NCBI RefSeq assembly: GCF_022701255.1
Contig: NZ_CP031705.1
Location: 2,555,501 to 2,619,500, forward strand
Length of the DNA stretch: 64,000 nucleotides
From: Microcoleus vaginatus HSN003
GTDB lineage: Bacteria; Cyanobacteriota; Cyanobacteriia; Cyanobacteriales; Microcoleaceae
Direction: 5' to 3'
The position numbers and the translations under genes are program-made. Under the pieces are notes generated by a model. That model saw only the letters and a program-made list of their open reading frames with translations. It did not search any database and was not told the DNA's origin. Each line of letters opens with the position of its first letter. The first letter of the stretch is position 1. Shown here piece by piece: positions 1 to 12,000 of this stretch.

Positions 1-1
1 C

Positions 2-3000
2 GTTTTGGCAATTGCTAATAAAAAATCTCAGTCAGAGACGGCAAGGGATTTATGGGAAGCGCTACAAGCTGGTTTCGTTCTGCCACTAAATAATTCCTAC
101 AAAATCCCCCTGCTATTTGACTCGGAAATATCTACAGAAAACTCAACGGAGCAGTTTAATGTCACCTACAAGTTTTTGCATGACCGAGTGCAACAGGCGT
201 CTTATTCTCTGATACCCGACGATCAGAAAAAAGAAACTCACCGAAAAATTGGTCAACTACTGCTGAATTCCACCACCCCTGAAGAACGAAAAGAAAATAT
301 ATTTGCACTGGTTAACCAACTAAATTATGGAACGGATTTAATCACTTTGGAGTGGGAAAGATATGAGTTGGCAGAACTGAATCTGATCGCCGGACAGAAA
401 GCCAAAGCTGCCACAGCTTATGAGTCGGCTGTCAAATATTTGAATGTGGGTTTAGGACTACTGCCGGAGGATTGTTGGGAGAGTCAATATGATTTGACAT
501 TAAACCTCCATCTGGAAGCAGCAGAAACTGAATATATAAACACTAACTTTGAGCGATCGCAACAGTTGTCTGAGACGAGCTTGAAACAAGCGAAAACTCT
601 TCTGGAAAAAGGCAAGGTTTACGAACTTAGAATTCAATTAGAGATGTCTCAAAATCGGAGAATATCAGCTATAGATAATGGACTCGCCGTTCTGGAAATG
701 TTCGGAATTAGCTTAGAGCAAGAACCACCTCAAGAACTGATAGTGGATGATTTAGCTAACTTGCCGACAATGACAGCTCCCGATAAACTCGCAGCTATGC
801 GAATATTAAATCTTATTATAACACCAGCTTTTATTGTAAATCCTGCGATGTTTCCGCGAATTCTTTATACAAAAATAGCCTTGTCTATTAAGTATGGGAA
901 TTCGCCTGAATCTGCTTTTGCTTATGTTTGGTATGGAGTGTTACTCTGTGGAGGATTAGGAGACATAGATTCTGGATATCGATTTGGCAAGTTAGCTATT
1001 GATTTACTAGAAAAATTCAACGCAGTTACCCTTAAATCAAAAATAATTTGTATATTTAATTGTCTGGCAAGGTTTTGGAAAGATCCGCTTAAGGCAACCC
1101 TAGAATCTTTGGTTGAGGCCATTCAAAGTGGTATAGAAACTGGAGATATAGAATATGCTTGTCACAGTATAGCAAATTATTGCAATCACTTATTTTTTAG
1201 CGGAGGAGATCTACAAAAACTTGAACAAGAACAGGCAAAATATGTTGCTATGACCATTCAGCTCAAACAAGAATATGATACTTTATTTGTGAAAGTTCAC
1301 CAGCAAATAGTTGACAATTTACTGGACAAAAACTCAGACAAATCCCATTTACTAGGTGCAAGCTTTAATGAAGAAGAACTACTGCCAGGAATTATAGCTT
1401 CTAACAATGGGACTTTGCTCTATGCCTATTATGCCGGCAAAATGATGCTATCTTATTTATTTAAAGAGTTTAATCAAACACTGATGATTGCTGATTTAGC
1501 ATTAAAATACGCCAGCATGGGTGCAGGATTAATCCACATGAGTATCGACAACTTCTACCATTCTCTTTCCCTCCTAGCACTGTATCCAAAAGCCTCGCCC
1601 AAAAAGAAAGAAAAATATCTAAGTGTAGTAGCAGCTAACCAAGAAAGAATGAAGACTTGGGCGTTCCATGCGCCGTGCAATTTTCAGCACAAGTATGAGT
1701 TAGTAGAAGCAGAAAAAGCGCGGATTTTGGGACAACCTTTAGAAGCGAGCGATTATTACGATCGCGCTATAGCGGGAGCCAAAGAACAGGGATATATCCA
1801 AGAAGAAGCATTAGCCAACGAATTAGCAGGAGAATTTTATTTTTCGTTTGGGAAACATAAAATTGCTCGGATTTATTTAACAGATGCTCACTACGGATAT
1901 ATTCGCTGGGGAGCTAAAGCTATAGTCAAAGATTTGGAAGCCAGATATCCTCAAATATTTTCCCGGATAGCCAAGCCAGAAAGTCAAGGTAGCCCGGTTC
2001 CGATGCTCACTACCTCGACGAGTGGAGGAAGTGCAGGATCTCTAGATTTAGCTACTGTGATCAAAGCATCCCAAGCTCTTTCTGGTGAAATTGTACTGAG
2101 TAAGCTGTTGGCGAAATTGATGAAAATTGCGATCGAGAATGCGGGCGCTCAAAGTGGCATTTTCATTTTAGAGAAAGCTGGAAATCTACTAATAGAAGCC
2201 TATGGAACCGTAGATAGCGATGTAGAAGTGCTGCAAACAATACCAGTTGAAAACAGTCAGCAACTACCCATATCTTTGATTAACTATGTTGCCAGAACTC
2301 AGGAAAATGTTGTATTAAACGATGCGAGTTGTGAGGGAACCTTCACGGCGGATACTTATATCGTCAACCAAAAACCGAAGTCAGTATTATGTACTCCCAT
2401 CGTCCATCAAGGAAAACTTACTGGGATTCTTTACTTAGAAAATAATCTCACAACTGGTGCTTTTACTCCCGATCGTTTAGCAGTTTTACAAGTTTTATCT
2501 TCTCAAGCAGCTATTTCGATTGAAAATGCCCGTCTTTATAACGATTTGGAAGCAGCAAACGCTACTTTAGAAGCGAAGGTGGTAGAAAGAACGCAACAGT
2601 TACAAGAAAAAAATATCCATTTACAAAAAGCAGAAGAATTAGCGAAAGCTGCCAACTCTGCCAAGAGTGAGTTTCTTGCTAATATGAGCCACGAGCTCCG
2701 AACGCCACTCAATGGCATTTTGGGTTACACGCAAATCCTCAAACGACAAAAAAACTTGGCTGAGCAGCAAAAAGATAGTCTGAACGTCATTAGTCAGTGC
2801 GGCGATCACCTCTTAACCCTGATTAACGATATTTTAGACCTCTCTAAAATCGAAGCCAGAAAAATGGAAATCCACCGGAGTAATTTCCATTTTTCTGAAT
2901 TTTTGGAAGGTATCGCTGAAATTTGCAATATTCGGGCAGAACAAAAGGGAATCTCCCTCATTTACGAGCCAATTACCCAACTACCTATTGCCGTCCAGGG

Positions 3001-4048
3001 TGATGAAAAACGGTTGAGGCAAGTTTTAATCAACTTACTAGGCAATGCGATTAAGTTTACCGAAAAAGGCGGAGTGGCATTCAAAGTAGGATATCAGGAT
3101 GGCAAGATTCGGTTTCAAGTGGAAGATACCGGAGTTGGGATGGCACCAGAGCAATTGCAAGATATATTTTTGCCTTTTCACCAAGTAGGGGATGCCAACC
3201 GCAAGGTTGAAGGAACCGGGTTGGGACTGGCAATTAGCCGCCAATTAGTCCAGATGATGGGCGGTGAAATAAAGGTGAAGAGTACATTAGGACAAGGGAG
3301 CATTTTCTTCTTCGATTTAGATTTGCCAGAGGTATCGGAATGGGCGACTAATGCAGCCAAAGCGAATGCCCACACAATCGTTGGTTTCAAAGGCGAAAAG
3401 CGAAAAGTTCTCATAGCTGACGATAAGTGGCAGAATCGCTCGATCATCGTAGGAATACTTCAGCCGTTAGGATTTGAAATTCTGGAAGCAACGGAGGGTC
3501 AGGACTGTTTAAACAAGGTGGTCGAGTTTAAACCAGACTGTATTTTAATGGACTTGATGATGCCAGTAATGAGTGGCTTAGAAGCAACGCGCCGGCTTCG
3601 CAAATCATTAGGTCAGACTAAGTTAGTGGTGATTGCTACTTCTGCTAGCGTTTTTGATTTTGATCGACAACAAAGTGCCGAGGCAGGTTGCAATGATTTT
3701 ATTCCGAAACCCATACGAATCGAGGAGCTTTTAGAAAAATTACGTACTCATTTAGGGTTAGAATGGATTTATGAAGAAAATTTGGAAGACGTTAGGAAAG
3801 GAGAAGGAGAAAAAAAATCTCTAAGTTCGGAAATGGTAGCTCCCCCCGCTCACGAAATCGCGGTTCTATTCGATCTAGCGCTGATGGGCGATCTCCGAGG
3901 TATTGCGGAGCAAGCTGCAAAACTTGAACAACTTAATGAGCAATGGGTACCCTTTGCTACCCATCTGCGCCAGTTAGCGAAAGGATTTGAAGAACAACAA
4001 ATCCTAGAGTTTATTAAACAATATAGGACGACAACAAATGAAGAGTGA
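2..4048 (+). CDS. Hybrid sensor histidine kinase (ATPase/TPR-like, GAF, HisKA, HATPase, REC), 5' end missing
   Basis: The reading frame is open from the window edge, so the true start lies upstream; the TTG at 5 is probably internal. Counting from that TTG, residues 1-100 look like the end of an AAA-type predicted ATPase region. About 100-660 is helical TPR-like sequence, and 680-850 is a GAF domain. A short coiled coil leads to HisKA ([12 protein letters not shown], phospho-His near 895), HATPase_c ([11 protein letters not shown] near 1005; [15 protein letters not shown]) and a receiver domain with CILMDLMMP near 1180. In cyanobacteria this order is usual for multi-sensor kinases that begin with a Ser/Thr kinase domain, so such a domain may lie upstream. 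The last four codons overlap the next kinase gene, implying co-transcription and a shared phosphorelay. The ligand is unknown. Confidence 0.9.
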   Translation, partial: VLAIANKKSQSETARDLWEALQAGFVLPLNNSYKIPLLFDSEISTENSTEQFNVTYKFLHDRVQQASYSLIPDDQKKETHRKIGQLLLNSTTPEERKENIFALVNQLNYGTDLITLEWERYELAELNLIAGQKAKAATAYESAVKYLNVGLGLLPEDCWESQYDLTLNLHLEAAETEYINTNFERSQQLSETSLKQAKTLLEKGKVYELRIQLEMSQNRRISAIDNGLAVLEMFGISLEQEPPQELIVDDLANLPTMTAPDKLAAMRILNLIITPAFIVNPAMFPRILYTKIALSIKYGNSPESAFAYVWYGVLLCGGLGDIDSGYRFGKLAIDLLEKFNAVTLKSKIICIFNCLARFWKDPLKATLESLVEAIQSGIETGDIEYACHSIANYCNHLFFSGGDLQKLEQEQAKYVAMTIQLKQEYDTLFVKVHQQIVDNLLDKNSDKSHLLGASFNEEELLPGIIASNNGTLLYAYYAGKMMLSYLFKEFNQTLMIADLALKYASMGAGLIHMSIDNFYHSLSLLALYPKASPKKKEKYLSVVAANQERMKTWAFHAPCNFQHKYELVEAEKARILGQPLEASDYYDRAIAGAKEQGYIQEEALANELAGEFYFSFGKHKIARIYLTDAHYGYIRWGAKAIVKDLEARYPQIFSRIAKPESQGSPVPMLTTSTSGGSAGSLDLATVIKASQALSGEIVLSKLLAKLMKIAIENAGAQSGIFILEKAGNLLIEAYGTVDSDVEVLQTIPVENSQQLPISLINYVARTQENVVLNDASCEGTFTADTYIVNQKPKSVLCTPIVHQGKLTGILYLENNLTTGAFTPDRLAVLQVLSSQAAISIENARLYNDLEAANATLEAKVVERTQQLQEKNIHLQKAEELAKAANSAKSEFLANMSHELRTPLNGILGYTQILKRQKNLAEQQKDSLNVISQCGDHLLTLINDILDLSKIEARKMEIHRSNFHFSEFLEGIAEICNIRAEQKGISLIYEPITQLPIAVQGDEKRLRQVLINLLGNAIKFTEKGGVAFKVGYQDGKIRFQVEDTGVGMAPEQLQDIFLPFHQVGDANRKVEGTGLGLAISRQLVQMMGGEIKVKSTLGQGSIFFFDLDLPEVSEWATNAAKANAHTIVGFKGEKRKVLIADDKWQNRSIIVGILQPLGFEILEATEGQDCLNKVVEFKPDCILMDLMMPVMSGLEATRRLRKSLGQTKLVVIATSASVFDFDRQQSAEAGCNDFIPKPIRIEELLEKLRTHLGLEWIYEENLEDVRKGEGEKKSLSSEMVAPPAHEIAVLFDLALMGDLRGIAEQAAKLEQLNEQWVPFATHLRQLAKGFEEQQILEFIKQYRTTTNEE

Positions 4049-5582
4049 ACTTCCCGAACAAAGCACCATTTTAATTGTAGATGACACCCCCACTAATTTA
4101 GGTGTCCTGTTCGATTTCTTGGCGGATTTTGGCTTTAAAGTATTGGTAGCTAGAGATGGGCAAAGTGCTATCCAGAAGGTCGAATATGCTGCGCCCGATC
4201 TGATCCTGTTGGATGTGCTTATGCCGGGAATAGATGGGTTTGAAACTTGCCGTCGTTTGAAAGCAAATGATTTAACGAGAGACCTTCCGGTAATTTTTAT
4301 GACGGCTCTGGCTGATACCGTGGATAAGGTTAAAGGTTTGAGTCTTGGTGCAGTGGATTATATCACTAAGCCTCTTCAGCATGAAGAAGTTTTAGCTCGC
4401 GTTAATGTCCACATGAAGCTCCGCAACCTGTCGAAGAAACTCTTAGAAAAAAATGTGTGCTTGGAAGCAGAAATTGAACAGCGTGTCAATGCTGAATCCT
4501 TGCTCTTGAAGCTGGCATCGGAGTTGGAAAGGCGAGTTGAGGAAAGGACGGCTGAACTTTTCAAATCCAATCAATTGCTCAAACAGGAGATTCAAGAGCG
4601 TCTGCAAGCAGAGGCGGGATTGCAACAATCGGAAGCTCTCTTGCGAGCCCAAGCTCAATCTTTAGAAAAGGCTTTTCGAGAACTGCAAATCACGCAGACT
4701 AAACTTGTGCAGAGCGAAAAAATGTCTTCTCTAGGTCAGCTTGTGGCAGGTGTAGCCCATGAAATCAATAATCCCGTTAATTTCATTTATGGGAATCTTT
4801 CTTATGCCCATGATTATACCAAAAATCTGATTGAGCTAGTCAATATTTATCACCAAGAATTCCCTGCTGCTGGGCAAAAAATTGAAAATAAAATAGACGA
4901 AATAGAACTAGATTTTTTGGTTGAAGACTTACCTAAATTGCTGAGTTCAATGAAGGTAGGTGTAGACCGGATTCGGGAAATTGTTCAGTCGCTGCGAATC
5001 TTCTCGCGATTGGATGAATCTGAGATGAAACCAGTGGATATTCACCAGGGTATTGATAGCACTCTGTTAATTTTGCATAACCGTGTTAAAGGAAGGGGCG
5101 ATCGACTTGCGATTGAGGTGGTCAAAGAATTCGGCAATCTGCCTCTAGTAGAGTGTTATGCGGGTCAGCTTAACCAGGTGTTTATGAATCTTGTTGCTAA
5201 TGCTATTGATGCCCTAGATGATTATAATACGACGCGATCGTTAAGTGAAATGAAAGCTAATCCTTCTAAAATTTTCATTCGCACGGAAGTCACGGAATCT
5301 AATCGGGTGTTAATCCAGATTAAGGATAATGGGCCTGGGATGACGGAAGACATTAGCCAACGCCTATTTGAGCCATTTTTTACTACTAAACCTATCGGGA
5401 AGGGCACTGGTATTGGGCTGTCAATTTCCCATCAGATTGTAGTGGATAAACACGGGGGCCAGCTCAATTGTATTTCAGCTCCTAATCAGGGGGCAATCTT
5501 TATTATTGATATTCCCATTCACCAGAAAAATTTTGCTAATAATTTAATTACGAGGTCGGAAACAGCTTTGGGTATTTCTTAG
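4038..5582 (+). CDS. Receiver-histidine kinase (REC, coiled coil, HisKA, HATPase)
   Basis: This is a 514-aa cytoplasmic two-component protein with no membrane segment. Residues 10-125 form a receiver domain ([19 protein letters not shown] with the phospho-Asp; FMTALAD; DYITKPL). A long coiled coil fills 130-220. The HisKA box [19 protein letters not shown] starts near 228 and carries the phospho-His. The HATPase domain has an N box ([10 protein letters not shown]), DNGPGM and [11 protein letters not shown]. The ATG lies inside the last codons of the upstream hybrid kinase (11-nt overlap), so translation is probably coupled. The receiver is a plausible phosphate acceptor from that kinase. The output partner is not visible here. 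Confidence 0.92.
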   Translation: MKSELPEQSTILIVDDTPTNLGVLFDFLADFGFKVLVARDGQSAIQKVEYAAPDLILLDVLMPGIDGFETCRRLKANDLTRDLPVIFMTALADTVDKVKGLSLGAVDYITKPLQHEEVLARVNVHMKLRNLSKKLLEKNVCLEAEIEQRVNAESLLLKLASELERRVEERTAELFKSNQLLKQEIQERLQAEAGLQQSEALLRAQAQSLEKAFRELQITQTKLVQSEKMSSLGQLVAGVAHEINNPVNFIYGNLSYAHDYTKNLIELVNIYHQEFPAAGQKIENKIDEIELDFLVEDLPKLLSSMKVGVDRIREIVQSLRIFSRLDESEMKPVDIHQGIDSTLLILHNRVKGRGDRLAIEVVKEFGNLPLVECYAGQLNQVFMNLVANAIDALDDYNTTRSLSEMKANPSKIFIRTEVTESNRVLIQIKDNGPGMTEDISQRLFEPFFTTKPIGKGTGIGLSISHQIVVDKHGGQLNCISAPNQGAIFIIDIPIHQKNFANNLITRSETALGIS

Positions 5583-5969
5583 TTGATTTTAACTTAACGA
5601 GACTTAAACAAATTTTAAGCCCAAATAAATCCCAAACGGGCTTGATACCCAATAAATACGTCCATATTTTCTTGCAGCCCGTGCACAAATCTATAAAATA
5701 TCGCTATTCTCAAAGCTGACCAAGCAGAGGGTAGGTGTGCGTAAATTTAGGAGACTGCAATCCTAATCACTTAAGACCGTCATCAGGATTTTTTAGCTAC
5801 CCAATTAAATACAACTGAACCAAAACTTCAGATCTGTCAAATTATTTAATTGGGGAACTAAAACGTCGAGATGTTCCGATGTTTATCGTCTCGTGGGTGG
5901 ATACTCCTGTGCGGTGTAGCCACACAGGAGAGCTTATGACCAGGGGTTTAGTGCTTACCAACTTTATTG
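5583..5969. other. Intergenic region with a hairpin, convergent gene ends
   Basis: These 387 bases separate the ends of the plus-strand kinase and the minus-strand GT4 gene. An 8-bp perfect inverted repeat (CTCCTGTG at 5904-5911, CACAGGAG at 5923-5930) could end transcription from either side, but no T-run follows. I see no gene or RNA in the rest. Confidence 0.5.
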
Positions 5970-7250
5970 CTAAATTCTCACTGCAAAAGATGCTGCTAAT
6001 TCCCGTTCTGGTTCCATACCAACTGTAGGGGGCATGGAACGATTTGCTACTTGCTCGATCAGTTGTAAATGTTGTGGCAGCATTTTAGCTAAACTGTAGC
6101 GTTCTAGGGCAGTTTGACGGGCTTTGATGCGAATTTCTGCCATGCGGGTAGGATGGTCTAAAACTTCATCAATGCGATCGGCTACTTGTTTCGGTGAGAA
6201 GTAATCGACTAGCAAACCGTTTTCTCCGTCGCGGATAACTTCTCTGACTGGCCCGGTGTCGGAACCGATTACTAAACATCCGGTTGAGAGAGATTCAATC
6301 ATCGACCAAGATAACACGAAAGGTCTGGTCAAATAAACGTGTACGTCGGATGCTTGAATTACTTTTAAATACAGTCCGTAAGGTAGGGGCCCGACAAAGT
6401 GAACTCGCGACAAATCTAGGGGGACTTTTTTGAGCATATAGTCTTTGTAAGACTCGCCGTTGGGTAAAGAACGCCCGTAACAAACTCTTTCGGAACCAAC
6501 GATTACGACGTGACAGTTGGGGCGGCGTTCTTGCACATAGGCGATCGACTCAATGAATTCGGGAAAACCTCGGTAAGGTTCCATTCCCCGCGATACGTAG
6601 GTGACAATTTCATCAACGCCAGACAAGTCTAAGTTAGGCAAAACCAGCTTAGCACCGGGGTCGGGTTTGAAGTAATCGGTATCTACGCCGTCGTGGAGTG
6701 TTGATAATTTTTGTTGTAATTCTGGCGGAAATTGCGATCGCTGCCAATAAGTGGGCGACAAACCCCAATCGCAAGAGTATAAATCAATCAAAATCGGCGC
6801 ATTTTTAACTCTAATTCGAGCCATGTCATCCACTGTTAAAGGTTCCGCTGGGTCAAAATCTGCGTCGGAACCAACAGCATGATAAAACCACTCGAAATAA
6901 CACAAAAGCGGCGTATTTGGAAAAGCTTCTTTGACAAATAATGTTGGCCCCCAACCGGAATGTCCGCAGATAATATCGGGTACGAAACCGTCTGCTTTGA
7001 GTTGTTCTGCCATTCTAAATACGGCTTGTCCGTAGATAACGGCACTTTCTAAAGGGCGGACGTATTGGTGAGTCTGCGCGTGGGGTTCTCGGCTGGGGGT
7101 AAATGCTGCTTTGCGAACGCCGGGAATGTTCCACTCTGGGCGCTCGTTTTTAGTGCCGAAAACAATTTGATTTTTGGGATCTGCGCCTAAAGCCGTGATA
7201 ATGTGGCGGTATTGGGCGGGGAAGTTGGGATGGAGAAATAATGCTTTCAT
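5970..7250 (-). CDS. Glycosyltransferase family 4
   Basis: This 426-aa GT-B fold protein begins MKALFLHPNFPAQYRHI, typical of the cyanobacterial GT4 subgroup with its own N-terminal acceptor domain. The C-terminal nucleotide-sugar domain shows VTYVSRGMEPYRGFPEF, then HFVGPLPYGLYLKVIQASDVHVYLT, and the GT4 donor-site pattern SMIESLSTGCLVIGSDTGPV followed by a Gly-Leu-Leu-Val turn. It probably transfers a hexose from a nucleotide sugar onto the glycan made by this operon; donor and acceptor cannot be read. It is the last gene of the minus-strand cluster. No Shine-Dalgarno is present: the bases before ATG are heptamer repeats (7251-7307). Confidence 0.9.
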   Translation of the reverse strand: MKALFLHPNFPAQYRHIITALGADPKNQIVFGTKNERPEWNIPGVRKAAFTPSREPHAQTHQYVRPLESAVIYGQAVFRMAEQLKADGFVPDIICGHSGWGPTLFVKEAFPNTPLLCYFEWFYHAVGSDADFDPAEPLTVDDMARIRVKNAPILIDLYSCDWGLSPTYWQRSQFPPELQQKLSTLHDGVDTDYFKPDPGAKLVLPNLDLSGVDEIVTYVSRGMEPYRGFPEFIESIAYVQERRPNCHVVIVGSERVCYGRSLPNGESYKDYMLKKVPLDLSRVHFVGPLPYGLYLKVIQASDVHVYLTRPFVLSWSMIESLSTGCLVIGSDTGPVREVIRDGENGLLVDYFSPKQVADRIDEVLDHPTRMAEIRIKARQTALERYSLAKMLPQHLQLIEQVANRSMPPTVGMEPERELAASFAVRI

Positions 7251-7307
7251 TGTCTGTTGTCTGTTGTCTGTTGACTGTTGACTGTTGACTGTTGACTGTT
7301 GTTAGTT
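7251..7307. repeat. Heptameric STRR array forming the 5' leader of the GT4 gene
   Basis: About eight tandem 7-mers, first TGTCTGT-type and then TGTTGAC-type, lie immediately before the GT4 start codon. On the gene strand they read as ACAGTCA/ACAGACA units running straight into ATG. Such short tandem repeats are well known in filamentous cyanobacteria and vary in copy number. Confidence 0.85.
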
Positions 7308-7344
7308 GGATAAAATATTTAGGTTCGGCTAAAAAGCTTTGGTT

Positions 7345-9009
7345 TTATTCATTGGGGGTTGGTGCTTTGCATATCCACACGCAATCTCGCGGTACTGAAG
7401 ATGTATTTTTCAGGAGGATTTCATAGTTTAAATGAGTGAGAAATTTTTCCATAATTGTATCAGTCATAACTGAAAATGCTGTGCCGTCTCTGCGTCCCAG
7501 CAGGTTTTTGTCCCACTCGCTGGCGAATTTTTGCCACCCTAATTCGCTGAGAATATTGCCGTGGTGAAAGACGCAAATTCGATCGCCGCGCAGTAGTTTG
7601 GGGATTTGAGTTAGGTAGTTGAATATGTCTACCGGCTCTATGTGTACCATTGTATCGTAACAAAAGCAGGCATCGGCTGAGGACGGGGCGATGCTGTCTA
7701 ATGTTAAACCGTCGAGTTTGACGTAAGAAACGCGATCGCTCCCCAAGCGCGATCGGGCGGCTTGCAGCATTTGACTGGAAATGTCGGCACAAATTAGTTG
7801 ATCGCAATATTTCAGCAACAGCGAACCTGTTTTTCCGCCGCCGATACCAATTTCTAAAACCCTATGTTCTTTTTTGATGTACGGTGCAATAAATTGCTGT
7901 TCTATCAAGGATTCATATTCTGATAGCGAGTTAGCCGCACCGGCACCTTTCCCTATCCATTCATCCCCCAAATAAGCGAGTTCAGGATTATTGTCTTTCC
8001 ATTCTTGGGCGTAGCTATCCCAAGCTTCTTCGTAGTCTATTTTAGGCGGTATTATTTCCATTGTTTTTGGTTTTTTTTGTCTCAGAATACACAAACAAAA
8101 ATCGCTTGATAGTCCTCCGGGTACAGCCATTAAGATTTTTTCAATCTCAAGCAATAACTTGACGATCGTTTCACTCTTGGGCTCTCCGTCTGAAAGTTGA
8201 TAGTGATCTAACAAAGGGTAAAGTTCGTGAAGCAACCCCCCACCGGCTGGATTCAAGACTTCCACATCAAAGTAGAATTCTAAAAACGGAAGTATCAGCT
8301 TTGACCGGACTGCTTCTGAAGGGTCTTTCGCCAATACTCTCTCAATACTTGGACTCGTAAATATTTCACTTGTTCCCGATCTTAGCGTGTAGTGAAAACA
8401 TTTGTAAATGCCATTAATCAAATTCATTTGATTTTGATTGTATATATTGTAGCAATCTCCTATGTATTCATTTACAATAAAATATCCATCTGGTTTTAAA
8501 CATTTCCGAACACTTGATAAACATCGTTCTAGTTCTCTGACGTGGTGCAGCGAACCCGAGCAAAAAACGAGATCGTATTTTTTATTATCATCAATCGTAA
8601 ACAAATTAAAGTCATCTTGATAAAAATTAATCTCTACTCCCGCTGCTGCGGCATCTTTTCTAGCAATTTCTAAAGAACTTTCAGAAAAGTCAAACGCATC
8701 AATCTGAGTGACTAATCCTAATTTAGCCATCGCGATCTCGTGATTCCCCACACCGCAACCAATAGACAAAAGACGATCGAACCGTCGATCTTTGAAATAA
8801 TTTTTGACTAACCACTGTAGCCAGTAATCATGAGCCTGACCACCTGACAACCGCTGGTTTATAGCTTTTTCAATAATTGGATTAGACAACCAGTAACCTT
8901 GCTTCCCAATGGCGGCTGTTGGGTTAGTCTCCCAGTAATTTTTAGCTGTTAATTCATTGGAGCTGTTCTCTTCCCTAGGCTCAGAATTGGACTCCATACT
9001 TTTCCCCAT
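7345..9009 (-). CDS. Tandem SAM-dependent methyltransferase (two class I domains)
   Basis: This 554-aa protein has two separate class I methyltransferase domains. The first, about residues 60-270, has the SAM loop LLSIGCGVGNHEIAMAK near 80 and an acidic motif II (QIDAFDFSE), then FCSGSLHHV. The second, about 365-550, has VLEIGIGGGKTG near 380, LICADIS, and CYDTMVHIEP. The two halves are not close copies, so this looks like a fusion rather than a recent duplication. It starts 14 nt after the stop of the giant glycosyltransferase gene, so it is in the same transcript. A role in O-methylation of the exported glycan is inferred from context. The TTG- or GTG-free N-terminus gives M1 as the only strong start; M5 is also possible. 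Confidence 0.85.
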   Translation of the reverse strand: MGKSMESNSEPREENSSNELTAKNYWETNPTAAIGKQGYWLSNPIIEKAINQRLSGGQAHDYWLQWLVKNYFKDRRFDRLLSIGCGVGNHEIAMAKLGLVTQIDAFDFSESSLEIARKDAAAAGVEINFYQDDFNLFTIDDNKKYDLVFCSGSLHHVRELERCLSSVRKCLKPDGYFIVNEYIGDCYNIYNQNQMNLINGIYKCFHYTLRSGTSEIFTSPSIERVLAKDPSEAVRSKLILPFLEFYFDVEVLNPAGGGLLHELYPLLDHYQLSDGEPKSETIVKLLLEIEKILMAVPGGLSSDFCLCILRQKKPKTMEIIPPKIDYEEAWDSYAQEWKDNNPELAYLGDEWIGKGAGAANSLSEYESLIEQQFIAPYIKKEHRVLEIGIGGGKTGSLLLKYCDQLICADISSQMLQAARSRLGSDRVSYVKLDGLTLDSIAPSSADACFCYDTMVHIEPVDIFNYLTQIPKLLRGDRICVFHHGNILSELGWQKFASEWDKNLLGRRDGTAFSVMTDTIMEKFLTHLNYEILLKNTSSVPRDCVWICKAPTPNE

Positions 9010-9023
9010 TGAATCTTGAAAGG

Positions 9024-12000
9024 TTACTTTTTAGTAAAATAAGCTTCTCGAAAAATTTGACCGTAAGTTTGAGTCATTTCTGCAAAAGTATTCAACGACT
9101 CTAACACATATTTAGCATTTTCTGCTAACCGCTGGCGCAAAGATTTATCGTCCAATAAAGTATGCAGTGATGCCGCTAGTTCTTCGGGACGATCGGGCGT
9201 ATAAAATAAACCATTAATTCCTGGGCGCACTTGTTCTCTAATTCCAAAAACAGGCGTTGTAATAATTGGCAAATCGCAAGCCATCGCCTCCAAAATCACT
9301 CTCGGAAAACTTTCGACGCGAGAAGTGCAAACAAAAACATCAGCCGCTTTGTAATATTTCCCTGTCTCCCCAGTTTCCGGGACTACTGTCACCCTTTGCC
9401 GCAACTCTTCGGGCAATTCTTCCACCAACTCGGCTAATTTATTGCTGTAAATACTCGGGCGATCGCCCACAATAAAACACCTAATTTTATTGTGCCATTT
9501 GTCAGGCAAAACTGAAAGTGCTTTAACTAAATCCTGCTGTCCTTTGCGTTCGCATACCGTTCCCAGCAGCAAAATTACCACATCTTCCGCTGCAACACCT
9601 AAACTTTTTCTAGCCAATTCAGAATCCTCCGAATTTTCCAGTTTGCTCAAATCTAAGCCGTTGTGAATCACGGTAAAATTGTGGTGGCTGTTGAGAGACA
9701 AATACCTATCCCGCGTTGCGTCCGCTACAAAAATTACCTTGTAAGGAAAGCGAAAACACTCTAAAGCTCTCGACGCAATCTCAGAACCAAACCTGTTAAA
9801 ATAAGTTTGCCAAGGTTCGCTTTCGTGCACGTTCCACACCACAGGAATTCCGATTTCGCGCGCCGCATCAACTACAAAAAAGTTTTCTAAAGTATTGGCA
9901 TAAATGGTATCTACTTTTAAACTTGCAATTTCTGTGCTAAAACTGCGAATGGCTTGATCATAAGCATCGCGCTGATAGATGTGTTCGAGAGGATTATCGC
10001 GCACAATTACTTCAATTCCCTGCTGTTCGTAAGCTTGACGCAGAGGCCCCTCTGTTGTGCAAAGTACGATCGGCTTAATCACACCCTCAGCCGCCAATTT
10101 CACCGCGATTTCGTACTGATGCAGCGGCGCCCCAGTGAAATCCAGCGAATTGCTGCACATCAAAACTTTGATAGGATGGATAGAACTGTTTGCTACTGAT
10201 AACAAACCACACTCAGCCAATTCTAATTCTTCCTTATTCCTGACATCCGTTACATCTATATCAGTTACATCTTGTACAGTGTTCGTTGCCGAACTTCCTT
10301 CTTCCTTCATAAAAACCCGTCGAGGTTGAATATGAAAATACTCATCTTCTAAAGACAAGTGAGGACTGTAAAAACTGTCATTTTTCCCCGCATACTTGCG
10401 TCTAAAAGCCGCCACTTCTTGAGGATTGTCGGTAAAACCCCTAGAAGTTCCCTCTTTGTGCAACAACTCCGCATCAGGACAATATACGCACCGATAACCC
10501 CGTTCTAACAGTCGGTATCCGTAATCTGCATCATTGTAAGCAACCGCAAAATTCTCTTCATCAAAACCGCCTAATTCTAAGAACAATTGACGCGGAGTAA
10601 TCGTGCAAGCGGCTGTTACCGCAGAGTAATTTCGCGTTACCATCGCTTGAGAAAGATAGCCTCGATTGTCGCTGTTCATCAGCTTAAAAGCGTGACCCGC
10701 CAAACCATGATGCAGCCCGTGAATTACGCCCGCGTGCTGAATTCGGCCGTCGGGATATAACAGCCTCGCACCGACGGCACCCACGCCAGGGATTTGAGCG
10801 TATCCCACCATCTGACTCAGCCAGCGCGGGTTAATTACTTCAGTATCGTTGTTCAAAAACAACACATATTCGCTATCAACTTGTTCGGCAGCGCGGTTGT
10901 TAATTGCTGCAAAACTAAATTTGCCACCAGGATTTTTTATATGCAAAACTTGGCAAGTTAATTGCTTTAAATATTCCAGAGTTTTAGGGTCGTCGCTTTC
11001 GTTGTCGATGACGGCAACTTGATAATTTTTATATGTTGTAGTTTCTAGAGAATCCAGACAGGCTTTCAGCAATTGAAGCTGATTTTTAGTAGGAATAATT
11101 ACCGTTACTGATGGGCCATTATCCGGGAAATCCTGGGAAAATATGCCCAAATTTTCTTTAGTTGCCCATGCGTGCTGAGCGACATTGCCGTTAATTTGGC
11201 GGCGGTTGAGTGCGTCTTGAATGGCTTTTTGACCTGCGGCAAAACTGGCGGGTTTCGCGGCCCCAGATATGGCTGTAGAACCGGGTGCGGTTCGCCAGTG
11301 ATACAGCACTAATGGCAGGTGCGCGACGTGGCGAGAAATTTCGGTAGCTCTCAATGCAAAATCGTAATCTTGCGAACCTTCAAGACCTATCCGCAAACCG
11401 CCTATTTGTTCAAAAATGTGTCTTCTCACGGCGCACAAATGACCGAGATACATATAGGAAAGCAGCAGTTCCGGCGACCATTCCGGTTTGAATTGCGGGG
11501 CGAAGCGGCGACCTTTAGTGTCGATTTTGTCGTCGTCGGAATAGAGAAAATCGGTGTCGGGATGCGAGGCAAAATATAGGGCGACTTCGCCTAATGCGTC
11601 GGGAGTGAGTTCGTCGTCGTTGTCTAAAAACAGGATGATGTCGCCTGTTGCGAGGGCGGCGGCGCTGTTAGTTGCTGCGCTGATGTTGCCGTTTTCTGTA
11701 CGAAATGTGATGCGGATACGATCGTCCTTTTGAACCCAGTTTTTCAAAGTGTCAGCAACAGTGACATCGGTGCTACAATCGTCGGCAATGCAGAGTTCCC
11801 AGTTGAAATAAACTTGATTGATTACGCTGTCGATCGCACTTTTGAGAAAATCTATCTGCGGATTGTAAACTGGCATCACCACCGAAATTTTTGGTAGCGG
11901 TTCCCCGCAGGACTTTAAGCGAGAAATCAAGTAATCGCGCGCGCGATCGTTCCATTGATTCACCTCCAGCCAAGCGTCATATCTATCAATAGGTTTAGGC

